A stretch of 64,000 nt of DNA from Devosia chinhatensis (GTDB lineage: Bacteria; Pseudomonadota; Alphaproteobacteria; Rhizobiales; Devosiaceae), in NCBI RefSeq assembly GCF_000969445.1, contig NZ_JZEY01000061.1:607501-671500 (forward strand), in the 5' to 3' direction. Shown piece by piece: positions 29,006-37,716 of the stretch. The notes beneath the pieces are model-generated. The model saw nothing but the letters and a program-made list of their open reading frames with translations, was not told where the DNA came from and searched no databases. The position numbers were made by a program, and so were the translations under genes. Each line of letters opens with the position of its first letter. Positions within the stretch are counted from its first letter, which is position 1.

Positions 29006-30127
29006 ATGATCATCAAGAACAAGCGTCTGAGCTGCGCTGCGCTGGCATTGACCCTCATGACCGGACTGGCCTTTCCCAGCCTGGCGCAGGACCAGAGCGA
29101 GATCGATTTCGGCGACGATAGTTCCGAATGGGCCAATGATGGCGAATGCGACGATCCCCGCTTCGAGGGCAGCGCCATGGCCGTCGAACTCGAAGACGTC
29201 GATATCGGGCGTGACGCGACCGATTGCCGAGCGGCATTCGAGGCCGGCGATATCACCCTCGTCGACCCCGCCGCAGATCCAGCCGCTGAAATCGACTTCG
29301 GCGACGACAGCTCCGAATGGGCCAATGACCAGGAATGCGACGATCCTCGTTTCGCGGGACCGGGAATGGCGACACCGCTCGACGAGGAAAATGTCCTGCG
29401 CGACGCAACGGATTGCCGAAATGCCTTTGCCGACGGCGAAATCTGGCTGGCTGACGATGCCGGCGACGTGGCAGGCGGCGAGGAAACGACCTCGCCGACG
29501 GAAAACGGACCTGCAGCCGCCTGGCTAGATATGATCGCAAGCCGCATCGACTTCGGCGACGATAGCGGTGCCTGGCCAAATGATGGCGAATGCGATGATC
29601 CAGACTTTGTTGGCCCGGGCGCCAATCCCAAGCCCAGCGACGACAATCGGATGGCCGATGCCAGCGATTGCCGTGCGGCATTCCTGGCCGGCACGGTCAG
29701 CCTGAAATCCGCCCTTGCCGATCAACCGACTACAGCGTTCGATTACGGCGACGACACATCGTCATGGGCCAATGACGGGGAATGCGACGACTGGCGTTTT
29801 ACCGGCGAAGCCATGGCCAAGAAGCTCTCCTATGAAGATGTGTCCGCCGACGCCACCGATTGCCGTACGCTCGAGGAGCAGGGACTGGTCTCGATCAAGC
29901 CGGTCTTTATGCCAGAATATGCGCTTGGCGCCCCCTACGACGCGTCGGGAATCGATTTCGGCGATGATTCATCTTCTTATGCGCATGATGACCAATGCGA
30001 TGATCCGCGCTTCGAAGGTCCGGGCACGGCCTATACCTTGCTCGATGGCGACCGCATGGCCGATGCCACCGATTGCCGCGCTGCCTTTGAGGCTGGCACG
30101 ATCGACCTGCGGGCCAGCGAACGCTGA
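29006..30127 (+). CDS. secreted protein of five DFGDDSSxWANDGECDDPRF repeats
   Basis: A 373-residue protein with a signal peptide (1-28, cleavage near SLAQ) and nothing else but five tandem modules starting near residues 33, 96, 181, 245 and 316. Each begins with a DFGDDSS/WANDGECDDPRF-like block and ends with an ATDCRAAF-like block. The two cysteines of every module are exactly 26 residues apart (48/74, 111/137, 196/222, 260/286, 331/357), which points to one disulfide per module in the periplasm or outside. The many conserved Asp residues suggest cation binding. I do not recognise a named family or function. GGAGG 8 nt before the ATG supports the start. Confidence 0.85.
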   Translation: MIIKNKRLSCAALALTLMTGLAFPSLAQDQSEIDFGDDSSEWANDGECDDPRFEGSAMAVELEDVDIGRDATDCRAAFEAGDITLVDPAADPAAEIDFGDDSSEWANDQECDDPRFAGPGMATPLDEENVLRDATDCRNAFADGEIWLADDAGDVAGGEETTSPTENGPAAAWLDMIASRIDFGDDSGAWPNDGECDDPDFVGPGANPKPSDDNRMADASDCRAAFLAGTVSLKSALADQPTTAFDYGDDTSSWANDGECDDWRFTGEAMAKKLSYEDVSADATDCRTLEEQGLVSIKPVFMPEYALGAPYDASGIDFGDDSSSYAHDDQCDDPRFEGPGTAYTLLDGDRMADATDCRAAFEAGTIDLRASER

Positions 30128-30145
30128 ACGAGTTGGATAGAAATG

Positions 30146-30177
30146 AAAAACGGCGGGGACAGACCCGCCGTTTTTTT
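30146..30177. terminator. bidirectional terminator between the repeat protein and sdhB
   Basis: A 7-bp GC stem CGGCGGG/CCCGCCG with loop GACAGA is flanked by AAAAA on the left and TTTTTTT on the right, so it can end transcripts arriving from both converging genes. Confidence 0.9.
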
Positions 30178-30220
30178 CTTTGCTTGGCAGAAGTGACCTG
30201 CTGGAGCGGCAGGCCTGACG

Positions 30221-31003
30221 TCAGGCCGCCTTGCGCTCCACCATCATCTTCTTGATCTGGGCGATGGCCTTTGCCGGATTGAGACCCTTCGGGCAGACCT
30301 GTGCACAATTCATGATCGTGTGGCAGCGATAGAGCTTGAACGGATCTTCCAGGTTCTCCAGGCGCTCGGCCGTCGTTTCATCGCGACTATCGATCAGCCA
30401 GCGATAGGCCTGCAGCAACGCTGCCGGGCCAAGATACTTTTCGCCGTTCCACCAATAGGACGGGCAGGACGTCGAGCAGCAGGCGCACAGGATGCACTCA
30501 TAGAGCCCATCGAGCTTGGCGCGGTTTTCGATCGACTGCGTCCATTCCTTTTCAGGCGTGGGCGATGTCGTCTTGAGCCAGGGCTCAATGGCGCGATGCT
30601 GCGCGTAAAAGTTGGAGAGGTCCGGGACAAGATCTTTGACCACGGGCATATGCGGCAGGGGATAAATCTTGATCGCCCCCGAGGAGTCATCCATGCCCTT
30701 GGTGCAGGCCAGGGTATTCAGCCCGTTGATGTTCATCGAGCACGATCCGCAAATGCCTTCACGGCAGGAGCGTCGCAGCGTCAGCGTCGGATCGATATTG
30801 TTCTTGATGAACAGCAGCGCGTCCAAAATCATCGGACCGCAATTGTCCAGGTCGACGAAATAGGTGTCGATGCGCGGATTGTCTGCGGTATCGGGATCAT
30901 AGCGGTAGATATGGAATTCGCGCAGGCGCGTCGCCCCGGCAGGCTTGGGCCAGGTCTTGCCCTTTTGTGGCTGATCGGCCTTGCGCAGCGTCAGTTCGGC
31001 CAT
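30221..31003 (-). CDS. sdhB: succinate dehydrogenase iron-sulfur subunit
   Basis: A 260-residue SdhB that carries electrons from the flavoprotein to quinone. The plant-type 2Fe-2S ligands are in CREGICGSC and the later Cys of NTLAC. The ferredoxin-like domain has [12 protein letters not shown] and [17 protein letters not shown] for the 4Fe-4S and 3Fe-4S clusters. Last gene of the sdh operon, separated from sdhA by a small secreted-protein gene. Confidence 0.98.
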   Translation of the reverse strand: MAELTLRKADQPQKGKTWPKPAGATRLREFHIYRYDPDTADNPRIDTYFVDLDNCGPMILDALLFIKNNIDPTLTLRRSCREGICGSCSMNINGLNTLACTKGMDDSSGAIKIYPLPHMPVVKDLVPDLSNFYAQHRAIEPWLKTTSPTPEKEWTQSIENRAKLDGLYECILCACCSTSCPSYWWNGEKYLGPAALLQAYRWLIDSRDETTAERLENLEDPFKLYRCHTIMNCAQVCPKGLNPAKAIAQIKKMMVERKAA

Positions 31004-31093
31004 TTTCGCTCTTTCCTTCTCAACAAGCCGGGGCCGGCTCAGGAATTTCGTCTCATCTCCAGGTCATTGCCGCAAAGCAGGCACCTGGTGGTC

Positions 31094-31381
31094 TCAATAA
31101 TTCGGCTTACAGATCTGGTTCGATTTCGCCACATAGGCATTGTAGGCCTGATAGTCCGCAGCGGCCGGCGAGCCACCTTTCATCGAGGCGATCACTACGC
31201 CCATGAACCGCTCGTCGATCAGGCTCATCGCTGCGTCGGCCTTGCACGCGCACAGCGCTTCATCCTGCGAAATGCCGACGCAGACCCGATAGAATTCTTC
31301 GTTTTGCGCTGCACTCGGAGGGCCCGCGAGGACGGGGACCGAAAGCGTCAGAAGGGCCAGCAGGGCGAAAGCGCGACGCAT
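31094..31381 (-). CDS. small secreted Cys-rich protein inside the sdh operon
   Basis: A 95-residue protein with a clear signal peptide ([20 protein letters not shown]). The mature part of about 75 residues has four cysteines, Cys34, Cys44, Cys46 and Cys91, including a CxC pair in EALCACKADA. The ATG shares its A with the sdhA TGA, so it is translated with sdhA. I know no function. A periplasmic role in SDH or respiratory assembly, or redox or metal binding by the CxC, is possible but unproved. Confidence 0.8.
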   Translation of the reverse strand: MRRAFALLALLTLSVPVLAGPPSAAQNEEFYRVCVGISQDEALCACKADAAMSLIDERFMGVVIASMKGGSPAAADYQAYNAYVAKSNQICKPNY

Positions 31382-33192
31382 CAGTAAACGCGCGCCTTGG
31401 GCGCGATCTTCTTGAGATCGATGCCGCCCTGGTCCTGGGGGGTCAGCGGATCGGTGATAACCGGGCGATAGCCCAGCCGCACGTCACCGTTGTCGACATT
31501 GACATGGGCCAGAGTGTGCTTGCGCCATTCGACGTCATCGCGGTTGGGGAAATCTTCATGCGCATGGGCGCCGCGGCTTTCGTGGCGTGCTTCCGCCGAG
31601 ACGACCGTGGCGATGGCGCAGGTCATGAGATTTTCGAGTTCCAGCGTTTCCACCAGGTCGGAATTCCAGATCAGCGAGCGGTCCGAAACCTTCACATCCG
31701 GCAGGCGCCGGTAGATTTCGCCCATGGCGTCCGCGCCGTTCTTGAGCGATTCGGAGGTGCGGAACACGGCCGCGTCGGCCTGCATGGTGCGCTGCATCTC
31801 GTCGCGCAGCTTGGCCGTCGGCTGGCTGCCATTGGCATTGCGCAGGCGATCGAAGCGCGCCAGGATTTTTTCATCCTGCGCCCTATTGATGCCAGGCACT
31901 GGGGCTGCCTTGTCCAGCACCTTGCCGGCACGCAGTGCGGCGGCGCGACCGAAGACGACGAGGTCGGTCAGCGAATTCGAGCCGAGCCGGTTCGCCCCAT
32001 GCACGGACGCACAGGCCGCCTCGCCCACGGCCATCAGTCCTGGCACGATCCGGTTGGGATCTTCGGTAGTCGGGTTCAGCACCTCGCCGTGATAGTTCGC
32101 AGGAATGCCGCCCATATTGTAGTGCACTGTCGGCAGCACCGGGATCGGCTCGCGCGTCAGGTCGACGCCGGCAAAGATCTTGGCGCTCTCGGTAATGCCG
32201 GGCAGGCGCTCATGCAGCACCTTGGGATCAAGATGATCGAGGTGGAGATAGATGTGGTCCTTCTTCGGACCCACGCCCCTGCCCTCGCGTATTTCAAGCG
32301 TCATGCAGCGACTGACGACGTCGCGAGACGCCAGATCCTTGGCATTGGGTGCATAGCGCTCCATGAAGCGCTCGCCTTCCGAATTGGTAAGATACCCGCC
32401 CTCGCCGCGCGCGCCTTCAGTGATGAGCACGCCGGCGCCATAGATGCCGGTGGGATGGAACTGCACGAATTCCATGTCCTGCAGCGGCAGGCCGGCCCGC
32501 GCCACCATGCCGTTGCCGTCGCCGGTACAGGTGTGGGCCGAGGTGGCCGAGAAATAGGAGCGACCATAGCCGCCCGTCGCCAGCACCACCATCTTGGCGC
32601 GGAAGCGATGCAGCGTGCCGTCATCGAGCTTCCAGGCGATCACGCCCTGGCATTCGCCATTCTCGCCCATAATCAGGTCGAGCGCGAAATACTCGATGAA
32701 GAACTGGGCGTCGTTCTTGACCGACTGGCCGTAAAGCGTGTGGAGAATCGCGTGGCCAGTGCGGTCAGCTGCCGCACAGGTGCGCTGCACCGGCGGACCA
32801 TCGCCGAATTCGGTCATGTGGCCGCCGAAAGGGCGCTGGTAGATCTTGCCATCCTGCGTGCGGCTGAACGGCACGCCGTAGTGCTCGAGCTCATAAATGG
32901 CAGCGGGAGCCTCACGCGCCAGATATTCCATGGCGTCGTTGTCGCCAAGCCAGTCCGACCCCTTGACGGTGTCGTACATGTGCCATTGCCAGCTGTCAGG
33001 GCCCATGTTCTGAAGGCTTGCCGCAATGCCGCCCTGCGCCGCCACGGTATGTGAACGGGTGGGAAACACTTTGGTGATACAGGCCGTGTTGAAGCCCTGC
33101 TCGGCCATGCCCAGCGTGGCGCGAAGGCCCGCGCCGCCAGCACCCACCACCACCACGTCGAATTCGTGGTCGATCAGTTCGTAAGTGCTCAT
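31381..33192 (-). CDS. sdhA: succinate dehydrogenase flavoprotein subunit
   Basis: A 603-residue SdhA that oxidises succinate to fumarate in the TCA cycle and respiratory complex II. The FAD dinucleotide fold [15 protein letters not shown] is at 16-30. The histidine for covalent FAD lies in [14 protein letters not shown]. Substrate-site segments [14 protein letters not shown] and [14 protein letters not shown] are intact. Complete length for the family. Confidence 0.98.
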   Translation of the reverse strand: MSTYELIDHEFDVVVVGAGGAGLRATLGMAEQGFNTACITKVFPTRSHTVAAQGGIAASLQNMGPDSWQWHMYDTVKGSDWLGDNDAMEYLAREAPAAIYELEHYGVPFSRTQDGKIYQRPFGGHMTEFGDGPPVQRTCAAADRTGHAILHTLYGQSVKNDAQFFIEYFALDLIMGENGECQGVIAWKLDDGTLHRFRAKMVVLATGGYGRSYFSATSAHTCTGDGNGMVARAGLPLQDMEFVQFHPTGIYGAGVLITEGARGEGGYLTNSEGERFMERYAPNAKDLASRDVVSRCMTLEIREGRGVGPKKDHIYLHLDHLDPKVLHERLPGITESAKIFAGVDLTREPIPVLPTVHYNMGGIPANYHGEVLNPTTEDPNRIVPGLMAVGEAACASVHGANRLGSNSLTDLVVFGRAAALRAGKVLDKAAPVPGINRAQDEKILARFDRLRNANGSQPTAKLRDEMQRTMQADAAVFRTSESLKNGADAMGEIYRRLPDVKVSDRSLIWNSDLVETLELENLMTCAIATVVSAEARHESRGAHAHEDFPNRDDVEWRKHTLAHVNVDNGDVRLGYRPVITDPLTPQDQGGIDLKKIAPKARVY

Positions 33193-33197
33193 GACGC

Positions 33198-33575
33198 TTA
33201 ACCCCAGAAAACGATTTTGCCGACGGCGGCGATACCGGCCAGTGCGACGAAGAGACAGAACAATGTGTTGAGCATCATCGTGAGGCTGAACATGCGGCCG
33301 TGCACGTAATCTTCGAGCGTGTCGCGCATGCCGTTGCGCATATGCACGGCAACGATGGCGATCAGCACCATGAGCGGCACCCCGATCCAGACATTGCCGA
33401 CAATGGACACGAGGTCGGTCCGATCCTGGCCGGCCAGACGGACAACCAGAAACAGCAGCAGTCCGAGGAACGCGATATTGACGAGACCGGTGACACGCTG
33501 CGTGATGAAATGCCGGGTCGAGGCCGGGCCATTGCCGTAGCGGCTGCGCGGATTGGCGATTGCGTCTTTGTTCAT
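33198..33575 (-). CDS. sdhD: succinate dehydrogenase membrane anchor subunit
   Basis: A 125-residue anchor with three hydrophobic helices (about 33-55, 62-82 and 99-122). [17 protein letters not shown] leads the first helix, and [16 protein letters not shown] between helices two and three holds the expected heme/quinone-side residues. ATG at 33575 has GGTGAG 6 nt ahead; the longer TTG-started frame overlaps sdhC and is less likely. Confidence 0.93.
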   Translation of the reverse strand: MNKDAIANPRSRYGNGPASTRHFITQRVTGLVNIAFLGLLLFLVVRLAGQDRTDLVSIVGNVWIGVPLMVLIAIVAVHMRNGMRDTLEDYVHGRMFSLTMMLNTLFCLFVALAGIAAVGKIVFWG

Positions 33576-33591
33576 TCCTGTCTCACCCATT

Positions 33592-33978
33592 TCAGGCAAC
33601 CCACACGAATACAGTCCAAATGAGGATGGTGATGAGCACAGAACCAGCGAGTGTGGCCCAGGCCATCGCCTCGCGCTGGCCGGGCTCCATCATGACGGCG
33701 AAGTCCCAAACCCAGTGACGAAGGCCACCCAGCATGTGATGCACCAGGCTCCAGGTGAAGCCGAACAGCACGATCTGGCCAAACCAGCTGCCGTAGATGT
33801 AATTGACCGAGGTCAGCGCGTCCTGCCCTGCGGCGGCCGCCACCAGCCAGATCACGAACAGCGCCATGCCGGCATAATTGGCAATGCCGGTCGCACGATG
33901 AACGATCGACATGGCCATGGTGATGGTCCAGCGATAGATCTGCAAATGTGGTGAAGTGGGTCGGGCTCTGACGGTCAT
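33592..33978 (-). CDS. sdhC: succinate dehydrogenase cytochrome b556 subunit
   Basis: A 128-residue membrane subunit. SPHLQIYRWTITMAMSIVHR at about 9-28 is the family signature, with three transmembrane helices and the heme histidine probably in LVHHMLGGLRHWVWD. First gene of the sdhCD-A-x-B operon. An ATG at 34002 is an alternative start adding eight residues. Confidence 0.93.
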   Translation of the reverse strand: MTVRARPTSPHLQIYRWTITMAMSIVHRATGIANYAGMALFVIWLVAAAAGQDALTSVNYIYGSWFGQIVLFGFTWSLVHHMLGGLRHWVWDFAVMMEPGQREAMAWATLAGSVLITILIWTVFVWVA

Positions 33979-34103
33979 GGGACGTTCCGGGGCCTTGGGC
34001 ATACGCCCAGTTTGGAATGGTTCGAGGTTTCTAGCGCCCAATGCTTACCAAATCAAAGCCCCCAAGCGGCCACAAAGGTAAACTTTCGGCGCATTGCGCA
34101 CTT

Positions 34104-34120
34104 TGTTCGCATAGCGAACA
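34104..34120. promoter_or_regulatory. inverted repeat between sdhC and the Nudix gene
   Basis: TGTTCGC-ATA-GCGAACA is a perfect 7-bp-arm palindrome in the divergent intergenic region, a possible operator for sdh or for the Nudix gene. Its arms resemble those of the repeat at the priA start. Confidence 0.35.
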
Positions 34121-34189
34121 GCCTGTTCGGACTGCGTTTTACCTCTGCATCGACAGACTCTTTCGTTTGGACGTCGCCACGGCTAAAGC

Positions 34190-34780
34190 ATGGTAATGAG
34201 CGACCGTATCACCATTGTTTCCCGCACCCTGCTCGTCAAAAAATGGGGCAACCTCACCAATTTCAGCCTGGATTATCGGCGTCGTGATGGCCAGATCCAA
34301 AGGTTGGAACGCGAGGTCTACGACCACGGGAGCGCGGCAGCTCTCCTTTTGTTCGATCCGGACCGGGACACTGTCCTGTTGGTGCGTCAATTCCGGCTGC
34401 CCGTTTATCTCAACGGTGACGATCCTGATCTGTTGGAAGTCTGCGCCGGCCTTCTTGATGGCGAAAGCGCTGAGGTCGCGGCAGCCCGGGAAGCGCTGGA
34501 AGAAACAGGGCATGCCCCGCATTCGCTCCTTCATGTTTGCGATTGCTATGCCAGCCCAGGCTCCCTCACGGAAAAAGTTGCCCTCTTCATCGGCCGATAT
34601 GATGCCGGAACCCTCCGCGATGCCGGCGGGGGCCTTGTGGAGGAAGGCGAGGAGATCGAGATTGTTGAACTGGCCCTGACCGAAGCCCTTAGCATGATTG
34701 GTGATGGCCGCATCCTCGATGCCAAGACCATCATCCTGCTTCAGCATCTGGCGCTTTCGCAACGAATGACCAGAGCTTGA
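34190..34780 (+). CDS. Nudix hydrolase, NudK/ADP-sugar pyrophosphatase type
   Basis: A 196-residue Nudix protein that hydrolyses nucleoside diphosphate sugars, such as GDP-mannose or ADP-ribose, to a sugar phosphate and NMP. The Nudix box GLLDGESAEVAAAREALEET starts near residue 89. LVRQFRLPVYLNGDDPDLLE before it and YASPGSLTEKVALFIGRYD after it match the NudK group. Starts at 34190 and 34196 are both possible. It stands alone, divergent from sdhC. Confidence 0.88.
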   Translation: MVMSDRITIVSRTLLVKKWGNLTNFSLDYRRRDGQIQRLEREVYDHGSAAALLLFDPDRDTVLLVRQFRLPVYLNGDDPDLLEVCAGLLDGESAEVAAAREALEETGHAPHSLLHVCDCYASPGSLTEKVALFIGRYDAGTLRDAGGGLVEEGEEIEIVELALTEALSMIGDGRILDAKTIILLQHLALSQRMTRA

Positions 34781-34782
34781 CT

Positions 34783-34833
34783 AACCCATAGCTGCCTGGC
34801 TATTAATTACCCATAGCCGGACAGCTATGGGTT
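34783..34833 (+). promoter_or_regulatory. ArsR-type operator
   Basis: AACCCATAGCTG (34783-34794) and CAGCTATGGGTT (34822-34833) are perfect 12-bp inverted arms. An inner pair GGCTAT (34798-34803) / ATAGCC (34813-34818) repeats the same core, so the CCATAGC core occurs three times in 51 bp. The block ends 4 bp before the ArsR start and is probably its autoregulatory site. Confidence 0.75.
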
Positions 34834-34837
34834 TCAC

Positions 34838-35161
34838 ATGCATCTTTCGCCTGATCCTTTGTTTCGCGCCCTTGCCGACCCCACGCGCCGCGCGCTGTTC
34901 GAGCGCCTTTGCCGTGAGGGGGAACACAGCGTAAGCGCGCTGACGCTTGGCTCTGGGGTGTCCCAGCCCGTCGTCTCCAAGCATCTAGCCGTTCTCAAGC
35001 AGGCCGGTCTCGTGATCGATCGATCCTCTGGTCGGCAGAACCGCTATCGCGCCGATCTTGCCGCTCTCGCCCCACTTAAAAACTGGGCCGAGGATATGAG
35101 CAATTTCTGGGAGCAGCGCATGGACGATCTCGACGACCTGCTAAAACGGATGGACCAATGA
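34838..35161 (+). CDS. ArsR-family winged-helix regulator
   Basis: A 107-residue repressor. LFRALADPTRRALFERL at 9-25 is the dimerisation start, and GVSQPVVSKHLAVLKQAGLV at about 44-63 the recognition helices. No metal-binding cysteines are present, so it belongs to the non-metal group often paired with AHSA1 genes. It heads an operon with two DUF1801 genes and an AHSA1-type gene; the next start overlaps its stop (ATGA). Confidence 0.9.
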   Translation: MHLSPDPLFRALADPTRRALFERLCREGEHSVSALTLGSGVSQPVVSKHLAVLKQAGLVIDRSSGRQNRYRADLAALAPLKNWAEDMSNFWEQRMDDLDDLLKRMDQ

Positions 35162-35568
35162 ACGTACAGACGTCAGTTCTCTTGTCTGGTGGCAATCCCC
35201 AGATTGCCAAGGGCTATGGACAAGAGCCGATCAACGCCTACATCGCTGCCATGCCCGGCTGGAAAAGCGCCGTCGGGCAGCAGATCGATGCCATCGTCTC
35301 TCGCGAGGTGCCGGGCGTGGTCAAAGCCGTCAAATGGAATTCGCCCTTTTACGGCATGCAGCAGGACGTCTGGTTCCTCAACGTCCACTGCTTCAATCAA
35401 TACGTTAAGATCACCTTCTTCCAGGGCGCTTCGCTGAATCCGGTGCCACCGGGCAAATCCAAATATCCCGCCGTGCGCCACATCAATATCCGTGAAGGCG
35501 ACGCCTACGAAACCCAACTTGCCCTTTGGGTGCAGCAGGCCGCTGTCCTGCCCGGCGAAAAGCTATAG
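35158..35568 (+). CDS. DUF1801 protein (1 of 2)
   Basis: A 136-residue DUF1801 (YdhG-like) protein. VVKAVKWNSPFYGM near 55-68 is the hallmark, followed by strands YVKITFFQGASLNPVP. The fold resembles frataxin/YdhG, and the function is unknown. It is translationally coupled to the ArsR gene and 11 bp from a paralogue. Confidence 0.85.
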   Translation: MNVQTSVLLSGGNPQIAKGYGQEPINAYIAAMPGWKSAVGQQIDAIVSREVPGVVKAVKWNSPFYGMQQDVWFLNVHCFNQYVKITFFQGASLNPVPPGKSKYPAVRHINIREGDAYETQLALWVQQAAVLPGEKL

Positions 35569-35579
35569 GAGGCAGCGCG

Positions 35580-35978
35580 ATGCCCAAGGCCACCGCCCAT
35601 CTCGACCAGTCAGGCGCTCCTGCCATGATCGACCAGCGGATTGCCGAACTCAGCGGCTGGCGCGGCGAAACCCTGGCCCATATCCGGAAGCTGATCCTGT
35701 CAGCCGATGCCGCCATCGTCGAAGAGTTCAAATGGAACCAGCCGGTCTGGTCGCTTCAGGGCATCATCTGCACGGGCGAGGCCTATAAGGCAGCAATCAA
35801 AACCACATTTCCCAAGGGGGCGTCGCTCGAAGATCCTGCCGGCCTTTTCAATTCGAGCCTCGAAGGCAATGTACGTCGCGCCATTGATTTCCGGGAAGGA
35901 GAGGGCTTCGACGAAACCGCCTTTATCGGCCTGATCCGCGCCGCCATCGCCCTCAATGCAGCCGGAAAAACCAAATGA
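35580..35978 (+). CDS. DUF1801 protein (2 of 2)
   Basis: A 132-residue paralogue of the preceding gene. IVEEFKWNQPVWS near 46-58 and YKAAIKTTFPKGASLEDPAG are the family motifs, and DFREGEGFD near 101-109 matches the first copy's NIREGDAYE region. GGAGG stands about 7 nt before the ATG. Its stop overlaps the start of the next gene (ATGA). Function unknown. Confidence 0.85.
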   Translation: MPKATAHLDQSGAPAMIDQRIAELSGWRGETLAHIRKLILSADAAIVEEFKWNQPVWSLQGIICTGEAYKAAIKTTFPKGASLEDPAGLFNSSLEGNVRRAIDFREGEGFDETAFIGLIRAAIALNAAGKTK

Positions 35979-36397
35979 ACGATACCCGATTGCGTAGTGT
36001 TAAGATCGAGCGCGATTTCGCCCATGCACCTGAAAAACTCTGGCTCGCTCTCACCCAGCCGCACCTGATCGCCGACTGGCTGATGCAGAACGACTTTGTC
36101 CCCAGCCTCGGCCACGCCTTCCAGTTGCGCGGCGACTGGGGCGGCGTTCTCGATTGCGAGGTCATCGCCATCGAACCCGAAAGAACGCTCTCCTATACGT
36201 GGAACTTTGCCAGCGACGATCCCGCCTATGCCCTGACGAGTATCGTCACTTTCACATTGACGCCCACCGATACCGGCACGCATCTGCGTGTCGAGCAATC
36301 GGGTTTCAAGCCCGAGCAGAAGCAGGCTTTCGGCGGCGCTCACGCAGGCTGGAAAGGCTTTCTGGCCAAGCTGGACACCGTCCTTGCGGGATTTTGA
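35975..36397 (+). CDS. SRPBCC/AHSA1-domain protein
   Basis: A 140-residue START-like (AHSA1) protein with a hydrophobic ligand cavity. VKIERDFAHAPEKLWLALTQ at 10-29 and CEVIAIEPERTLSYTWNF are the typical strands; the C-terminal helix is HAGWKGFLAKLDTVLAGF. AHSA1 genes next to ArsR genes are common, and the regulator may control expression in response to a small hydrophobic ligand; this is inference. Last gene of the four-gene operon. Confidence 0.88.
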   Translation: MNDTRLRSVKIERDFAHAPEKLWLALTQPHLIADWLMQNDFVPSLGHAFQLRGDWGGVLDCEVIAIEPERTLSYTWNFASDDPAYALTSIVTFTLTPTDTGTHLRVEQSGFKPEQKQAFGGAHAGWKGFLAKLDTVLAGF

Positions 36398-36409
36398 ACC
36401 CAGACACGA

Positions 36410-36967
36410 CTAGGGCTCCAGTTCGATGTCCCAATAGAGATAGTCGAGCCAGCTCTGGTGCAGATGGTTAGGCGGGAAGCTCCGCCCATTATTGTGCAGA
36501 TCATAGACGGTGGGAGCATACGGCGCCTGGTGCGGGAACATCTTGATCTCGCTGGGCAACCGATTGGCCTTGCGCAGATTGCAGGGCGCACAGGCCGCCA
36601 CCACGTTTTCCCAAGTCGTCAGACCACCTTTGGAGCGGGGAATGACATGGTCGAAGGTCAGGTCATGCGGTGACCCGCAATACTGGCACTGAAATTTGTC
36701 CCGCAGGAAGACGTTGAAGCGGGTGAAGGCAGGATGTCGCGCCGGTTTGACATAATCCTTGAGCGCCACCACGCTGGGCAGCCGCATCTCGAAGCTGGGG
36801 GAACGGATCACCGTCTCGTAATTTGAAACGATGTTCACGCGATCCAGGCAAACCGCCTTTATTGCATCCTGCCAAGACCACAACGAGAGCGGATAATAGC
36901 TGAGCGGCCGAAAATCGGCGTTCAGCACCAAGGCGGGACAGGTCTCAGGCGACACATGTATGGTCAC
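36410..36967 (-). CDS. HNH endonuclease
   Basis: A 185-residue HNH protein. A first zinc-type pair CQYCG near 95-99 precedes LTFDHVIPRSKGGLT, with WENVVAACAPCNLRK completing the HNH fold. The N-terminal part LVLNADFRPLSYYPLSLWSW is shared by a widespread cellular HNH group of unknown target, not by mobile introns. No toxin, phage or restriction partner is beside it. Confidence 0.9.
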   Translation of the reverse strand: MTIHVSPETCPALVLNADFRPLSYYPLSLWSWQDAIKAVCLDRVNIVSNYETVIRSPSFEMRLPSVVALKDYVKPARHPAFTRFNVFLRDKFQCQYCGSPHDLTFDHVIPRSKGGLTTWENVVAACAPCNLRKANRLPSEIKMFPHQAPYAPTVYDLHNNGRSFPPNHLHQSWLDYLYWDIELEP

Positions 36968-37056
36968 TTGAGTCTCCCGAAACGGGAATCGCGTAAGTCC
37001 ATAGCCCCTTTATACTAAGCCCTTTGTGTCGAGCGTGTGAAGCGGGCAGAAGAGCC

Positions 37057-37716
37057 TTATTTTTGGATGAGGCCGCTAATGAAGTCGGTCGCAAAGGCGA
37101 GTCCGTCTGGCGCGATCCCGTGCCCCACGCCCGGGCTACTGTAGTAGGACACATCAAACCCCGCCTCGGACAGTTCGTCCCTGGCCTGGGCGCTGAGGTT
37201 CGGATCGACCACATCGTCGCGGTCACCATGAACCAGGCAGATGGGCGGCCGAGCCAGATCGGGCCCCAGCAGTCCCTCGGGCGGTACAAAGGCGCTGGAA
37301 AACGCGATCACGCCCATCAATTGCTCGGCCCTGGGCAGGGACGCTCCGGCGTGAAGCGCCATCATCGCACCCTGGCTGAAGCCGGACAGCAGGGTGCGAT
37401 TGGGCAGGATGCCGGTCTGGCTCCAAAGGTCATGCAGGAAGTCGACCACGATCGAGCGCGCCTCGACCACACCGGTCTGACGGCTGGCAACCCGGTCGCC
37501 GGACCAGTCGATGGCAAACCACTGAAATCCACCCATGCCCAGGCTCTGGGGCGCATTCGGCGCTACGAAGAGGGCGCCCGGGAGAAGGCCTTGCCAATGG
37601 GGCGCAAGCGCGATCAGGTCATGCCCGTCGCTGCCGTAACCGTGCAGCAGCACCACCGCGGCATCGGCTTGGCCGCCATTGGCGGGGGCGAGCATGGGTC
37701 CGGAAAGCTTGGTCAT
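37057..37716 (-). CDS. alpha/beta-hydrolase, carboxylesterase/phospholipase type
   Basis: A 219-residue esterase of the PF02230 group. LLHGYGSDGHDLIALAP begins the fold, the nucleophile elbow is GFSQG, the acid is in LVHGDRDDVVDP and the base in GVGHGI. It hydrolyses short acyl esters or lysophospholipids. The chosen start overlaps the stop of the DNA glycosylase gene (ATGA); the longer frame upstream has no family match. Confidence 0.9.
   Translation of the reverse strand: MTKLSGPMLAPANGGQADAAVVLLHGYGSDGHDLIALAPHWQGLLPGALFVAPNAPQSLGMGGFQWFAIDWSGDRVASRQTGVVEARSIVVDFLHDLWSQTGILPNRTLLSGFSQGAMMALHAGASLPRAEQLMGVIAFSSAFVPPEGLLGPDLARPPICLVHGDRDDVVDPNLSAQARDELSEAGFDVSYYSSPGVGHGIAPDGLAFATDFISGLIQK

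Noticed and set aside
31504..33054. 516-codon plus-strand frame
   Set aside because: Antisense to sdhA.
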